A DNA stretch of 64,000 bases from Cognatundibacterium griseum (GCF_014284195.1 NZ_JACOGC010000002.1:372001-436000), one strand, 5' to 3'; shown: positions 38,828 to 47,605, counted from the stretch's first letter. A program made the numbers and translations. The notes: generated from the letters alone by a model not told the origin.

Positions 38828-38853
38828 AAAGCTCCAATGCAAATTGGAGCTTT
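38828..38853 (+). terminator. Terminator of the island cargo operon
   Basis: Eleven-pair stem AAAGCTCCAAT (38828-38838) and ATTGGAGCTTT (38843-38853) with a GCAA tetraloop; the T tract is short. Confidence 0.7.
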
Positions 38854-39298
38854 ATCCTTTATATTCCCAAAACTTGACAATCCAGAAGAATTTCTTAACT
38901 TGGGAATGACACCCGACCAAAGTGTTAAGATCAATATAATCACCGAATACAATTTGTCAAGATTGAATTGCTCTACACTGGAAGGTGTGGGGCAATTTTT
39001 TTATGCGTCGATTCAGTTCCGCGATTCAGGAAATTGCTCGTGAAGGTATTGGGTAATAAATAGCACAGGTAAAAATAGTCAGGTAGCAACCAAAATTCCA
39101 TAGTTCCCTGATAACTGGAAAAGGTGAAACACCTAATATTGAAACAGACCCAACTAAAATTTTATAGGGTAAGTGGTTAGAATGAGATCCAAGCAAAACC
39201 ACAATGAAGACAATCAGCAGAACCATGCTTGGGGGAGGTTAATTTCCTGAATCTGCAACATAGAAATGATTACACCAATTTCTATTCTGGTATGTAGG

Positions 39299-39380
39299 CA
39301 CTACTAAGCCACAACAGATAACGTCACCAACTCAAATATCAATATTTGGGTAAGGGAAGACTTTTTCTGGCTTAGTAGTG
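39299..39380. repeat. Long inverted repeat with nested palindrome
   Basis: CACTACTAAGCCA (39299-39311) and TGGCTTAGTAGTG (39368-39380) are perfect 13-base complements, 56 bases apart. Between them lies CAAATAT-CA-ATATTTG near 39333-39348. This cruciform-capable arrangement is typical of transfer or replication origins, or recombination control sites. Confidence 0.65.
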
Positions 39381-39535
39381 TAGAGAGTGAAACGAACGAA
39401 ACGAATATGCCAGAAAAAGTACAATACAAACCAGTACAGAGATCCATACAGAAAACCATCTATGGAGAATAGTACCCGTAGGGGTGATATTAACGAAGTT
39501 AATATAAACGGACGAACGCCACTTAAAACACGTTT

Positions 39536-40696
39536 TTATGCAATTTTTGGTTTTGGCAAGACCCCAATAAATTCTCTGGCAATATTGAAGAATTTTTCAA
39601 ATCTCTGTCTGAATCGAGATCTCAATTCAACATTCTTCCTTCTTTCATTTGCCAACTCCTGTTCCATTTTGAGCATTCTTTCCTGATATTGGAATACAAG
39701 ACCAGCATCACCAATCTTCTGGTTAATTGCTTCCTGATAGACCTCTTTCTTGTTTTCCATATCAATTCGCTCCACTTCCATTTCTTTTCGCTCAATTTTT
39801 GCTGCTTTGGTTTCTTTGAAAAATTCCATTTGCAGATTCTGAAAATTGAGCATACTGAATTGCCGATAAATATCTGCCTCATGTTTAATATTTTTTATTA
39901 GTGGCAGAATGCATTCTGAAAATTTTTTCTTGAGTGCATCTTCAGACATTCTTTCTTTCCATGAGAAATCAATCCCGTCTACAAGTTCACGAAATTTTTT
40001 CTCATATGCAGGACTACTTTCTAAAATCTGCTGAACTTTTTGAATGGTGTACTCGTAGTCACTTGCTTCCTGGTGCTTGGCCTTGGACCCTTTTTGACCT
40101 CGTACCAATCCCCACTTTTTATTATTATCAGCAAAACGTGTTTGTAGATCTGCAAGGTACTCTGGATTGATTTTGGCAGAGCTCAAGGACCAAGTTTCTT
40201 TCTCGCACTCCCCATATCGATTCCTGTACCTCTTTATGGTTTTTTGTTCAGTCGTCACAAAGAAATGAATATGAGGTGTTTGTTCGTCCATGTGGAGTAC
40301 GGCAAACTTGAGTTGATCACCAAATTCTTTCCTCATAAATTTAACTTGATCACCTGCCCACTTCCCAATGTCTTCTACTGACTTCCCCACAAAAAAATCT
40401 GGAGAGGCAATAGCAAAATATTCAAAGCAGAGTACGTTGTTTTTCTTTTCTTTAATTCCCAACTTCTGATAGTGCTCAGTTAACTTGACCTGAAAGTCTG
40501 GACCAGATTTCATATCAATGCCAAAGTCGTTGATCAAAATCTGATTCAACTCACTACGTGAAGAATCGATATTTTTTTGGTGCCTCAACCGTAAGTTGTG
40601 TCTAACAGCAGAAGTGAGGTGAGATCGATTTTTGATTTTCTTCGTGCGAAGCACTGCATATTGCGGCTTGACTTTGTTTTTGCTTTTATGTGTCAT
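39536..40696 (-). CDS. MobV-family (Mob/Pre) relaxase
   Basis: DNA-nicking relaxase of 386 residues that would start mobilisation at oriT. Motif I RHNLRLRHQKNIDSSRSELN (residues 32-51) matches the HNxR...NID..RS.LN pattern of MobM, with H33 corresponding to its catalytic His. Motif III HMDEQTPHIHF (H135, D137, E138, H142, H144) is the metal-binding triad. A Lys/Glu-rich coiled-coil C-terminus (about residues 280-370) is usual for the family. Expression is on the minus strand, with no other mobilisation protein nearby. Confidence 0.9.
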   Translation of the reverse strand: MTHKSKNKVKPQYAVLRTKKIKNRSHLTSAVRHNLRLRHQKNIDSSRSELNQILINDFGIDMKSGPDFQVKLTEHYQKLGIKEKKNNVLCFEYFAIASPDFFVGKSVEDIGKWAGDQVKFMRKEFGDQLKFAVLHMDEQTPHIHFFVTTEQKTIKRYRNRYGECEKETWSLSSAKINPEYLADLQTRFADNNKKWGLVRGQKGSKAKHQEASDYEYTIQKVQQILESSPAYEKKFRELVDGIDFSWKERMSEDALKKKFSECILPLIKNIKHEADIYRQFSMLNFQNLQMEFFKETKAAKIERKEMEVERIDMENKKEVYQEAINQKIGDAGLVFQYQERMLKMEQELANERRKNVELRSRFRQRFEKFFNIAREFIGVLPKPKIA

Positions 40697-41023
40697 ATTT
40701 TGTTCTTGTTTTTATTTTGTGCCTACAATAATCGTAACGTACAAATACCGAAAGGCAAGATCAAAACCTTTGACCAACGTAAAACGTTGATCGCCTACTA
40801 TGTCAACCTAGATCGCTTCGCTAACCTAGGTTGGTAGGCCAAAGAGTTTCACTCTCTGGACTCTCAAAAACATAAACCCAACACCTTGAGGACCTGTCCT
40901 CAAACTCCTGTTCCGAATGCCAAAAAAAATCCCACTATAAAGTGGGATTCCTTTTGACACTCGGTCTGTTTTTTCTAATCTGTCACCTATCAAATTTGAT
41001 AGTTGACATTGCTTGAATAGGTG
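40697..41023. other. Hairpin-rich spacer upstream of the relaxase, candidate oriT
   Basis: Dense series of inverted repeats: AAAGG/CCTTT (40751-40771), CAACGT/ACGTTG (40775-40789), a long stem GCCTAC...CAACCTAG with CTAGGTTG-GTAGGC (40793-40839), TTGAGGAC/GTCCTCAA (40886-40903), the int terminator, and the palindrome CTATCAAATTTGATAG (40987-41002). MobV oriT sites usually lie directly 5' of the mob gene, as this does. Confidence 0.55.
40922..40949 (-). terminator. Terminator of the integrase gene
   Basis: On the minus strand AATCCCACT-TTAT-AGTGGGATT is followed by T7 or T8. It lies about 75 bases beyond the int stop. Confidence 0.85.
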
Positions 41024-42481
41024 TTACTCCTTCACCTGCTTTTCTTTCTCTTTGAGAAATTTTTTTCGTTCGTTGATCGATTTTTTGTTGACCAGACCTT
41101 CCAGTATTTTTTCATTTTTAAACTTGAACTGGAATTTTTTGAAGTCCACACCGTGATCAATTTTATCAAGAATTGAACGAATGAACTCAACTGGGTACTC
41201 TTTACCGTACACTGTTTGAGTGACATCACCTTCCATACTGTGACCTAAAATTCGTTTACGAATTGGCAGGTCAATTTGCAGATCCACCAAAGACGCTCCT
41301 ACAGTTTTTCTCAAACTGTGGAACACCTTTTGAGATTGATCTACTGTAATGAGTTGCTTTTTGTACTGGGTCCAATTGTAGGAAATATTTTTAGCATATC
41401 CATTGGAGGCAGTTTTTGTGAGGTAGGGAAACAACAACGAAGTTTCACCATAGGTGTTTTTCACCAACTGATAATATTCCAAAAAGTTGGTCAAAAGTAG
41501 ATCGGAAGTAAAAGGCATTTTACGAACTGCCGAAGGTGTTTTTACTTCCTTATCTTCCCCATTGTCATTAATATCAAAAACCCACACTCCACCTTCCTGA
41601 TAAATATCACTAATGTAGAGTTGAGCAATTTCATCAACTCGCATTCCAGTAGCAAGACTGATCAATGGAGCAAAAAACAAATCTGGTTTTTTGAACCGTT
41701 TCACATATTCTTCGAAATTCTCAACGAACAATCGTTGAATTTCTTCATTGGAATATGGCAACCAAGAATCTGTATGCTTTGCTCGTTCCGATTTTTTCAC
41801 GAGGTGCATATTTGAGAACGGGTTCTCAAATGGATACTTGCCAGCACCAATAGCAAAATCAAAAAAACCTTTGAGGGTTTTTGTGTAATTATCTACTGTG
41901 AGAGGACTATCCTGATCTTTAATGATCAATTCACGGTAATCTCCAGCTTGTGGCTTGTGAATTTCATCAATAAAAATAACACCACGAGATCGATAGTAAT
42001 CGATAAATTTTTCAATTCGTGGGAAGTAGGCAGCTTGAGTAGCTTCTGCAAAAACCTTCTCTTTTGCTATCTTGTACGAACCAAAAAGATCCACAAGGCG
42101 ATAGCGAGAGCTCCCATGGGTAGTAGCTCCAGCACTATTTGAGGCGGTTACAGGCTGTTTTAACAAGCCTATTTGAGAAATGGTATCCTGATATGCAGAT
42201 CGTTCTTCCTCAACCTGCATATTAAAGTCAATCTTCGTGCCATTGGGTAATGTGACAGACAGATCACGGTGATCCCCAATTCCTATTATTTTTTTCATTT
42301 CTGCAACCCATTTCTCAAAGGACAGAGCTACTTGAAGTGACCTCAAGTATGCCAGTTTCCGATCCTTTGTACGAAGACTCTGGATAAGCTTGGGTTGCTG
42401 TACGTGGGGGAGAAGTGCTTGAGGTACGAACAGACGAATGTAGTAGGTACCGTGTCTGTTCTGGTAGGTGTTTTGCAACAT
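41024..42481 (-). CDS. int: Tyrosine-type site-specific integrase
   Basis: Recombinase of 485 residues that inserts and excises the element. The N-terminus NRHGTYYIRLFVPQALLPHV is the DUF6538-like start of many tRNA-targeting integrases. Catalytic residues of the R-H-R-H-Y set are present: R in ATGMRVDEIA (about 280), H-x-x-R in HSLRKT (about 388), H in LGHSME and Y in TVYGKE near 422. It lies beside tRNA-His and reads away from it, the usual position. No excisionase gene recognised. Confidence 0.94.
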   Translation of the reverse strand: MLQNTYQNRHGTYYIRLFVPQALLPHVQQPKLIQSLRTKDRKLAYLRSLQVALSFEKWVAEMKKIIGIGDHRDLSVTLPNGTKIDFNMQVEEERSAYQDTISQIGLLKQPVTASNSAGATTHGSSRYRLVDLFGSYKIAKEKVFAEATQAAYFPRIEKFIDYYRSRGVIFIDEIHKPQAGDYRELIIKDQDSPLTVDNYTKTLKGFFDFAIGAGKYPFENPFSNMHLVKKSERAKHTDSWLPYSNEEIQRLFVENFEEYVKRFKKPDLFFAPLISLATGMRVDEIAQLYISDIYQEGGVWVFDINDNGEDKEVKTPSAVRKMPFTSDLLLTNFLEYYQLVKNTYGETSLLFPYLTKTASNGYAKNISYNWTQYKKQLITVDQSQKVFHSLRKTVGASLVDLQIDLPIRKRILGHSMEGDVTQTVYGKEYPVEFIRSILDKIDHGVDFKKFQFKFKNEKILEGLVNKKSINERKKFLKEKEKQVKE

Positions 42482-42517
42482 GGTGCAGGTTCCAAGTTGA
42501 ACCTGTGGCGCAAAAAT

Positions 42518-42538
42518 GTGCTACACCAACTGCTACAC
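42518..42538 (+). repeat. Integrase arm-type repeat, right copy
   Basis: Exact copy of the left 21-base repeat (37799-37819), 53 bases inside the right core and immediately upstream of the int gene, so binding here could also repress int. Confidence 0.65.
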
Positions 42539-42550
42539 CTTCAATGACAT

Positions 42551-42580
42551 TCTCTTTGTAAGTTACTGATTACAAAGAGA
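42551..42580. repeat. Perfect 10-base inverted repeat between int and tRNA-His
   Basis: TCTCTTTGTA (42551-42560) and TACAAAGAGA (42571-42580) flank a 10-base loop. It is the first hairpin met by transcripts leaving tRNA-His, but has no T tract on that strand, so it is a poor terminator. Confidence 0.7.
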
Positions 42581-42590
42581 AAAAATGTAT

Positions 42591-42667
42591 TGGGGTGGTC
42601 GATGGGACTCGAACCCACGACAACAGGAATCACAATCCTGGACTCTACCAACTGAGCTACGACCACC
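42591..42667 (-). tRNA. tRNA-His (GTG)
   Basis: On the minus strand the sequence folds with acceptor GTGGTCG/CGACCAC, anticodon GTG in loop TTGTGAT, T-arm GTGGGTTCGAGTCCCAT, an encoded CCA and the extra G at position -1 that is specific to tRNA-His. Its 3' end is the integration target and remains intact after insertion. Confidence 0.97.
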
Positions 42668-43099
42668 ACTGTACTATCTGCGGCTTTCGCCGCCAAGTGA
42701 GCTATGCATTATACAAGCTTTGTATACTCCTAGCAAGTCTGCGGCAGCAGATATACGGATTGTTTTCTTGTTGGCTTGCTCAGTGCCAGCCGGATTATCT
42801 TGAAGGCATTGAAGCGCTGCCTGTACTTTATCTGTATGTATCTGTGTAGCGACATGATCTTGTCGGCAATGGCTGATGCTGCTCTAGGAATATATTCAGG
42901 GATTTCCGTTCAGGTAAGCGTGTTAATTCGTGCATATAGTGTGATGTTTAACAATTGTCTGTGTTGACCTTCGGTACAATGACATAGTTGCTAAGCGGTA
43001 AAAATATGCTGACTGACATCGCTTGGTGGGCTGCCGGACTGAGCTGCCTGCCTGGGAACTGCAAATTGGGTTTCTTCATTTCACTGACCTATTTTCACT
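42668..43099. other. Spacer with tRNA-His promoter
   Basis: About 430 bases with no gene supported. Apart from the promoter at 42708-42736 there is only a GCGGC/GCCGC hairpin near 42680-42692. No clear promoter for the sensor kinase gene downstream can be given by eye. Confidence 0.5.
42708..42736 (-). promoter_or_regulatory. Sigma-70 promoter of tRNA-His
   Basis: On the minus strand TTGCTA (42736-42731), 17 bases, TATAAT (42713-42708), about 40 bases before the tRNA 5' end. Confidence 0.7.
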
Positions 43100-46009
43100 A
43101 TGAAACGTGCCAAAAAACATTTCAAGCAACAATTGCTGTTGTTATTTGCATTGTTTCAGGTATTGATCTGGGGAGTGGCATATTACGAGTTAAACCGCAG
43201 TTATCAGTCGGTATTCAATGAGGCAGGTATCCGCACCAGAGAAGAAGCGCAGATGTTTGCGGAATATTCTTCGGCGAATATCAAGCGTATCAATGAGGTA
43301 TTGCTGGATTTGCGGCGGCAATGGCACGGTGACTGGAAGGAGTTTTCTGAGCTGGTGAAATACCGGCAGGAGATTATTGATGATATTTCATTTCAGGTTG
43401 CCGTCATTGATAAGAATGGCATCCTGCAGTTTTCTAATCTGTCCAGGCCAAATGACAGAACGGATCTGAGTGACCGGGAACATTTCAATGTGCACAAGCA
43501 GTCGCCTGGCAGTGACAGACTTTTTATCAGCAAACCTTTGTTGGGAAAAGTTTCCAAGAAATGGTCGATTCAGTTCACCCGGCCCATTTTAAACAAGGGG
43601 GAGTTTGATGGGGTACTGGTGATCTCTGTTAGTCCGGATATGTTCACCAGTTTTGCGAAAAAAATCAACACGAACGGCCTGATTACAGTCACCCGGGATA
43701 ATGGCACCGTTGTAGCCAGATTTCCTGCGACAAATTTTGAGAAAAATAATGCTGTCGACGTCAGTCCGTTTCTAGGAGAGGGCAAGCCTCTTTCTGGAAA
43801 TTATCAGCGATTCTCACACATTGACGGCGTTGAACGATTGCTTGGGTATCAGCGTCTGCCGGAATATGAAATGATCTTTTTCAATGGTGAGACATTGGAC
43901 AATATTCTGTCTCCGTACCGGCAAAATAAAAAAAACATCCTTATTTTTTCCATTTTGCTGACAGCGGTCAGTATCTTTCTGTTTCTGACATTACTTCGCA
44001 CATTCCTTGCGAAACATCAGATGCAGGAACGCTTAATTGAGCGTGATGAAATTCTCCGGCAGTCTCAAGAGGCGGGGAGGATTGGTGGTTTTGTGTTTGA
44101 CTTTGAGACTGGCAGTTTTAATAACTCCACCAATATCAACAGCATTTTTGGCATACCGCCGGAATATAAGCAGGATTATGAGAACTGGCTGTCGCTGGTT
44201 CATCCTGCTGATCAGCTGAGAGAGTTCGAAGAAATGCGTGAAGTTGTGCAACATGGTTCGACTTTCAGGTCCGAGTACCGGATTATCCGCCCTGTTGATG
44301 GCAAAGTGTGCTGGGTGAATGCGATTGGCAAGATAGAGCGCTCGCAGGACGGCAGGGCAAGACGCATGATCGGTATCGTTCAGGATATCAGCGACAGGAA
44401 AAACTACGAGGCAGAGCTGACCAAGGCAAAGGAAGAAGCGGAAGCTGCCAGTGTGGCAAAGAGCCTGTTCCTTGCCTCGATGTCCCATGAAATCAGGACG
44501 CCGATGAATGGTGTGATCGGCATGACCGACCTGGTGCTCGATACCGAGCTGACACCGGAACAGCGCGACTATATTCATACGATCAAAGTATCGGCCGATT
44601 CGTTGCTGATCATCATTAATGACATTCTGGATTCATCCAAAATTGAAGCCGGAAAAATGGATCTTGAAAACCTCAGCTTTGATTTATCACTGGCGTTGAA
44701 CGAAGTGATCAAACCGTTTGGTGTGCAGGCAGAGAAAAAAGGATTAGAGCTGATCATGGATACCTGGGCTGACAGGTATCGTTTTGTGATCGGTGATGCT
44801 GGCCGGCTGAAACAGATTTTGCTGAACATTATTGGTAATGCGATCAAGTTTACCGAGCATGGTGAAATCCGGATCCATTTACATTGCGAGCCGGCACCGG
44901 ATCAGAAAGTCCGTTTGCTGTTCCGGATCACCGATACTGGAATTGGTATTCCTGAAGAAAAAATGCACAGTATTTTCGGTCTGTTTTCGCAGGCAGATAA
45001 TTCGATTACCCGGAAATTCGGCGGCACCGGGCTCGGTTTGTCTATCTCTTCACGCTTGGTAGAGTTAATGGGAGGGCGCCTGCTTGTCGAGAGCAGTGTT
45101 GGTGTTGGCAGCACTTTTTCGTTTGACCTGTTATTGCAGCAAAGTGCGGATAACAGGATGCCGCTGGCAGATCAGGCCTTACCGGCAGTCCGTGTCCTGA
45201 TTGCGGATGACAATGCGTCCCAGCGTCAGGTGCTGGCGCTGGCTATGCAGAAATGGCAATTACCTTACCTGGAAACCGGGAGCAGCAATGAGATGCTGAC
45301 GGTCTTAAAGCAATCAAGTGAGAGCGGAGAACCGATTGACCTGATCCTGCTGGATGCGCATATGGCCGATATCAGCGGTTTTCAGCTGATCGAATCACTG
45401 CGGGCAGAAGGAACTGTATTGCCAAAACTGATTTTGATGATCTCCGGTAGTGCGATGGATGATATTGAAACCTGTCGCCGGATGAACTTGTCACATCTGA
45501 GCAAACCTTTCTCCATGGTGGAATTGAAACGAGCCATGCAAAACGCACTGGAGGTAAAACGGGTAGCGGCAGAAAATGGGAATGCAGATGAGGGCACTGC
45601 GCAAAAGGCGGGCACCGCTGCGCAGCACGGCCTCGAGATATTGCTGGTTGAGGATAATAAAATCAATCAGCGGATTGCCATCATGATTCTGGAAAAAGCC
45701 GGACACCGGGTGCAGGTTTGTGAAAATGGCGCACTGGCGCTGGAAACCCTTGAGGCGCAGACATTTGACCTGATCCTGATGGATATGCAAATGCCAGTGA
45801 TGGGCGGAGTGGAGGCGACAATCAATATCCGGCACCGCGAAGAGCAGACCGGCCTGCATATTCCGATCATCGCCATGACAGCGAATGCCATGGATGATGA
45901 CCGCGAACTCTGTCTCAGCTCCGGTATGGATGGCTATGTCTCTAAGCCGGTCAAATCCGCAGTTCTGCTGCATACTATTGCCGAAGTTATGCAGATGAAA
46001 AGTGTCTGA
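43100..46009 (+). CDS. Hybrid sensor histidine kinase with two receiver domains
   Basis: Inner-membrane sensor of 969 residues. Layout: first membrane segment (LLLLFALFQVLIWGVAYY), a periplasmic dCache-like sensor (about 35-270), second membrane segment (LIFSILLTAVSIFLFLTLLR), a PAS/PAC domain (about 330-445), HisKA with phosphorylated H463 (SMSHEIRTPMNG), HATPase_c with DTGIGIPEEK and FGGTGLGLSIS, then two receivers with D752 (LLDAHMAD) and D895 (LILMDMQMPVMGG). No HPt or output regulator is adjacent. Signal unknown. Confidence 0.93.
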   Translation: MKRAKKHFKQQLLLLFALFQVLIWGVAYYELNRSYQSVFNEAGIRTREEAQMFAEYSSANIKRINEVLLDLRRQWHGDWKEFSELVKYRQEIIDDISFQVAVIDKNGILQFSNLSRPNDRTDLSDREHFNVHKQSPGSDRLFISKPLLGKVSKKWSIQFTRPILNKGEFDGVLVISVSPDMFTSFAKKINTNGLITVTRDNGTVVARFPATNFEKNNAVDVSPFLGEGKPLSGNYQRFSHIDGVERLLGYQRLPEYEMIFFNGETLDNILSPYRQNKKNILIFSILLTAVSIFLFLTLLRTFLAKHQMQERLIERDEILRQSQEAGRIGGFVFDFETGSFNNSTNINSIFGIPPEYKQDYENWLSLVHPADQLREFEEMREVVQHGSTFRSEYRIIRPVDGKVCWVNAIGKIERSQDGRARRMIGIVQDISDRKNYEAELTKAKEEAEAASVAKSLFLASMSHEIRTPMNGVIGMTDLVLDTELTPEQRDYIHTIKVSADSLLIIINDILDSSKIEAGKMDLENLSFDLSLALNEVIKPFGVQAEKKGLELIMDTWADRYRFVIGDAGRLKQILLNIIGNAIKFTEHGEIRIHLHCEPAPDQKVRLLFRITDTGIGIPEEKMHSIFGLFSQADNSITRKFGGTGLGLSISSRLVELMGGRLLVESSVGVGSTFSFDLLLQQSADNRMPLADQALPAVRVLIADDNASQRQVLALAMQKWQLPYLETGSSNEMLTVLKQSSESGEPIDLILLDAHMADISGFQLIESLRAEGTVLPKLILMISGSAMDDIETCRRMNLSHLSKPFSMVELKRAMQNALEVKRVAAENGNADEGTAQKAGTAAQHGLEILLVEDNKINQRIAIMILEKAGHRVQVCENGALALETLEAQTFDLILMDMQMPVMGGVEATINIRHREEQTGLHIPIIAMTANAMDDDRELCLSSGMDGYVSKPVKSAVLLHTIAEVMQMKSV

Positions 46010-46296
46010 CTGTCGCCTGATGCTGAGCTGGCTTTATCAGGCTAAGCCTGCGACCGTGGCGAGGGGGCGGATTCAGGGGCACTGACGGAGACTCCTACGG
46101 ATACGGTTTGCGCGCTGCACTGCGCATGAGGTTCTATCTTGTAGCCCACCCTTATTCAAAAACTGCCTGACCGGACTAGTTCTTTCAGCCAGATTCCCCA
46201 TCCTTTTGCCGTTCCCTTGACGTCCGTCAGGAGAATTTTTAAATAACCCCACACTCCTTAAGCTGATATCACTGATAAAAGCAAAGGGAGTTTGTC
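46010..46296 (+). promoter_or_regulatory. narK1 upstream region with a CTAGTYC palindrome
   Basis: No gene is seen. GGACTAGTTC at 46173-46182 combines both orientations of a CTAGTYC heptamer that also occurs before narG and the Crp/Fnr gene. A TTGACG -35-like box is near 46216. The AAAGGGAG at 46283-46290 is the narK1 ribosome site. Confidence 0.45.
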
Positions 46297-47547
46297 ATGG
46301 CAGGCGAAGGCAGGGCTTATTCCGTACTGGGTTCCAGTACGCTGGCATTTACCGTGTGTTTCACGATCTGGATGATGTTTGGTGTGATCGGTATTCCGAT
46401 TAAAAATAACCTGCATCTGAACGAAACCGAATTTGGTCTGCTGACGGCCATGCCCGTGCTGACCGGTTCGCTGATCCGCGTTCCGCTGGGCATCTGGACT
46501 GACCGTTTTGGCGGTCGCATCGTGCTGTTCCTGTTGATGTTGTCCACCGTGATTCCTATTTACCTGATCAGCTACGCGACGGTTTACTGGCATTTTCTGG
46601 TGCTGGGACTGTTTGTTGGTCTGGCTGGCGGCTCTTTTTCGGTTGGCACACCTTATGTCGCCCGTTGGTTCAAAAAAGAACGGCAGGGACTGGCAATGGG
46701 AATTTTTGGGGCAGGAAACTCCGGTGCTGCAGTGAATAAATTTATTGCTCCGGCATTGATTGCAGCCGCAGGATGGACATTCGTACCCAAAGTCTATGCG
46801 GGCATGATGCTGGCTGCAGCATTGATTTTCTGGGTATTTTCTGCAACCGACCCTGCCCATAACGTTAAATCTAATGTCAGCTTTCTGGCACAGCTCAAGA
46901 TGCTGAAAGAGCCTAAGGTCTGGCGCTATTGCCAGTACTACTCCGTGGTGTTTGGCGGTTATGTCGGCCTGAGCTTGTGGATGGTCAAATACTATGTGTC
47001 GGAATATGGTTTCGATATCAAGACTGCAGCTTTGCTGGCTGCCTGTTTTTCGCTGCCAGGCGGTGTACTGCGCGCATTCGGTGGCTGGTTGTCGGATAAA
47101 TACGGCGCCTACAAAGTCACCTGGTGGGTGATGTGGGTATGCTGGGTAGCTTTTTTCCTGTTGTCCTATCCGCAAACAGAATTCACGATTAAGACAGTTT
47201 CCGGTTTGCAGACATTTCATATCGGCCTCACCCCGACCGCATTCACACTGATTCTGTTCGTCGTCGGTATTTCCATGGCTGTCGGCAAGGCATCGGTCTT
47301 TAAATTTATCTCTGATGATTACTCAAGCAATATCGGCGCGGTATCCGGCATCGTCGGCCTGGCGGGTGGATTGGGGGGATTTGTGTTGCCGATTTTATTT
47401 GGTGCTGTGGTGGATGTGACGGGTGTTCGCAGTTCCTGTTTCATGTTGCTGTACGGCACCGTGTGCGTGTCGCTGGTCTGGATGCATTTCCAGTTCCGCA
47501 GAGAGAGCATGCTGGCCGCGCAGGCTGCGTTGCCCGCTTCGGCATGA
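46297..47547 (+). CDS. narK1: Nitrate/nitrite transporter, NarK1-type
   Basis: Major facilitator superfamily protein of 416 residues with about 12 membrane segments. The NarK signature appears twice: GLFVGLAGGSFSVGTPYVARWF and GIVGLAGGLGGFVLPILF. Conserved Arg in ALIRVPLG/TGSLIRVPLGIW is expected for nitrate binding. It is paired with a second NarK directly downstream. In other bacteria type 1 is thought to be a nitrate/proton symporter and type 2 an antiporter; assignment by order and length only. Confidence 0.9.
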   Translation: MAGEGRAYSVLGSSTLAFTVCFTIWMMFGVIGIPIKNNLHLNETEFGLLTAMPVLTGSLIRVPLGIWTDRFGGRIVLFLLMLSTVIPIYLISYATVYWHFLVLGLFVGLAGGSFSVGTPYVARWFKKERQGLAMGIFGAGNSGAAVNKFIAPALIAAAGWTFVPKVYAGMMLAAALIFWVFSATDPAHNVKSNVSFLAQLKMLKEPKVWRYCQYYSVVFGGYVGLSLWMVKYYVSEYGFDIKTAALLAACFSLPGGVLRAFGGWLSDKYGAYKVTWWVMWVCWVAFFLLSYPQTEFTIKTVSGLQTFHIGLTPTAFTLILFVVGISMAVGKASVFKFISDDYSSNIGAVSGIVGLAGGLGGFVLPILFGAVVDVTGVRSSCFMLLYGTVCVSLVWMHFQFRRESMLAAQAALPASA

Positions 47548-47605
47548 GTTGCCATACAGGGTACGGAATCAGATTGAATTCATAACGGAAAAACGGGAGT
47601 AAGTG

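Larger units (their letters stand above)
38810..39535. other. Non-coding stretch of the island with nested palindromes
   Basis: About 725 AT-rich bases between the cargo pair and the relaxase gene. It holds the 38828-38853 terminator, the inverted-repeat structure 39299-39380, and the hairpin ATATTAAC-GAA-GTTAATAT at 39487-39505. Short reading frames here have no ribosome sites. This may contain part of the transfer origin or excision control. Confidence 0.5.
37706..42607. mobile_element. Integrative mobilizable element in tRNA-His, about 4.9 kb
   Basis: The segment is bounded by the 17-base direct repeat of the tRNA-His 3' end. It encodes a tyrosine integrase next to the tRNA, a MobV relaxase, and two small cargo genes, and it has hairpin-dense non-coding regions. 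Base composition is visibly more AT-rich than the flanks. There is no transfer (T4SS) or replication gene, so it should depend on a helper conjugative element to move. Element length between cores is 4885 bases. Confidence 0.9.

Noticed and set aside
38837-39043. Plus-strand reading frame of 68 codons inside the island
   Set aside because: Its ATG lies inside the cargo operon terminator hairpin, has no ribosome site and matches no family.
39026-39226. Minus-strand reading frame of 66 codons with a hydrophobic start
   Set aside because: Upstream bases are C-rich with no ribosome site; hydrophobicity may arise from AT-rich sequence. Not supported as a gene.
39387-39686. Plus-strand reading frame of 99 codons overlapping the relaxase 3' end
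   Set aside because: Antisense to a well-supported MobV gene and of low-complexity composition.
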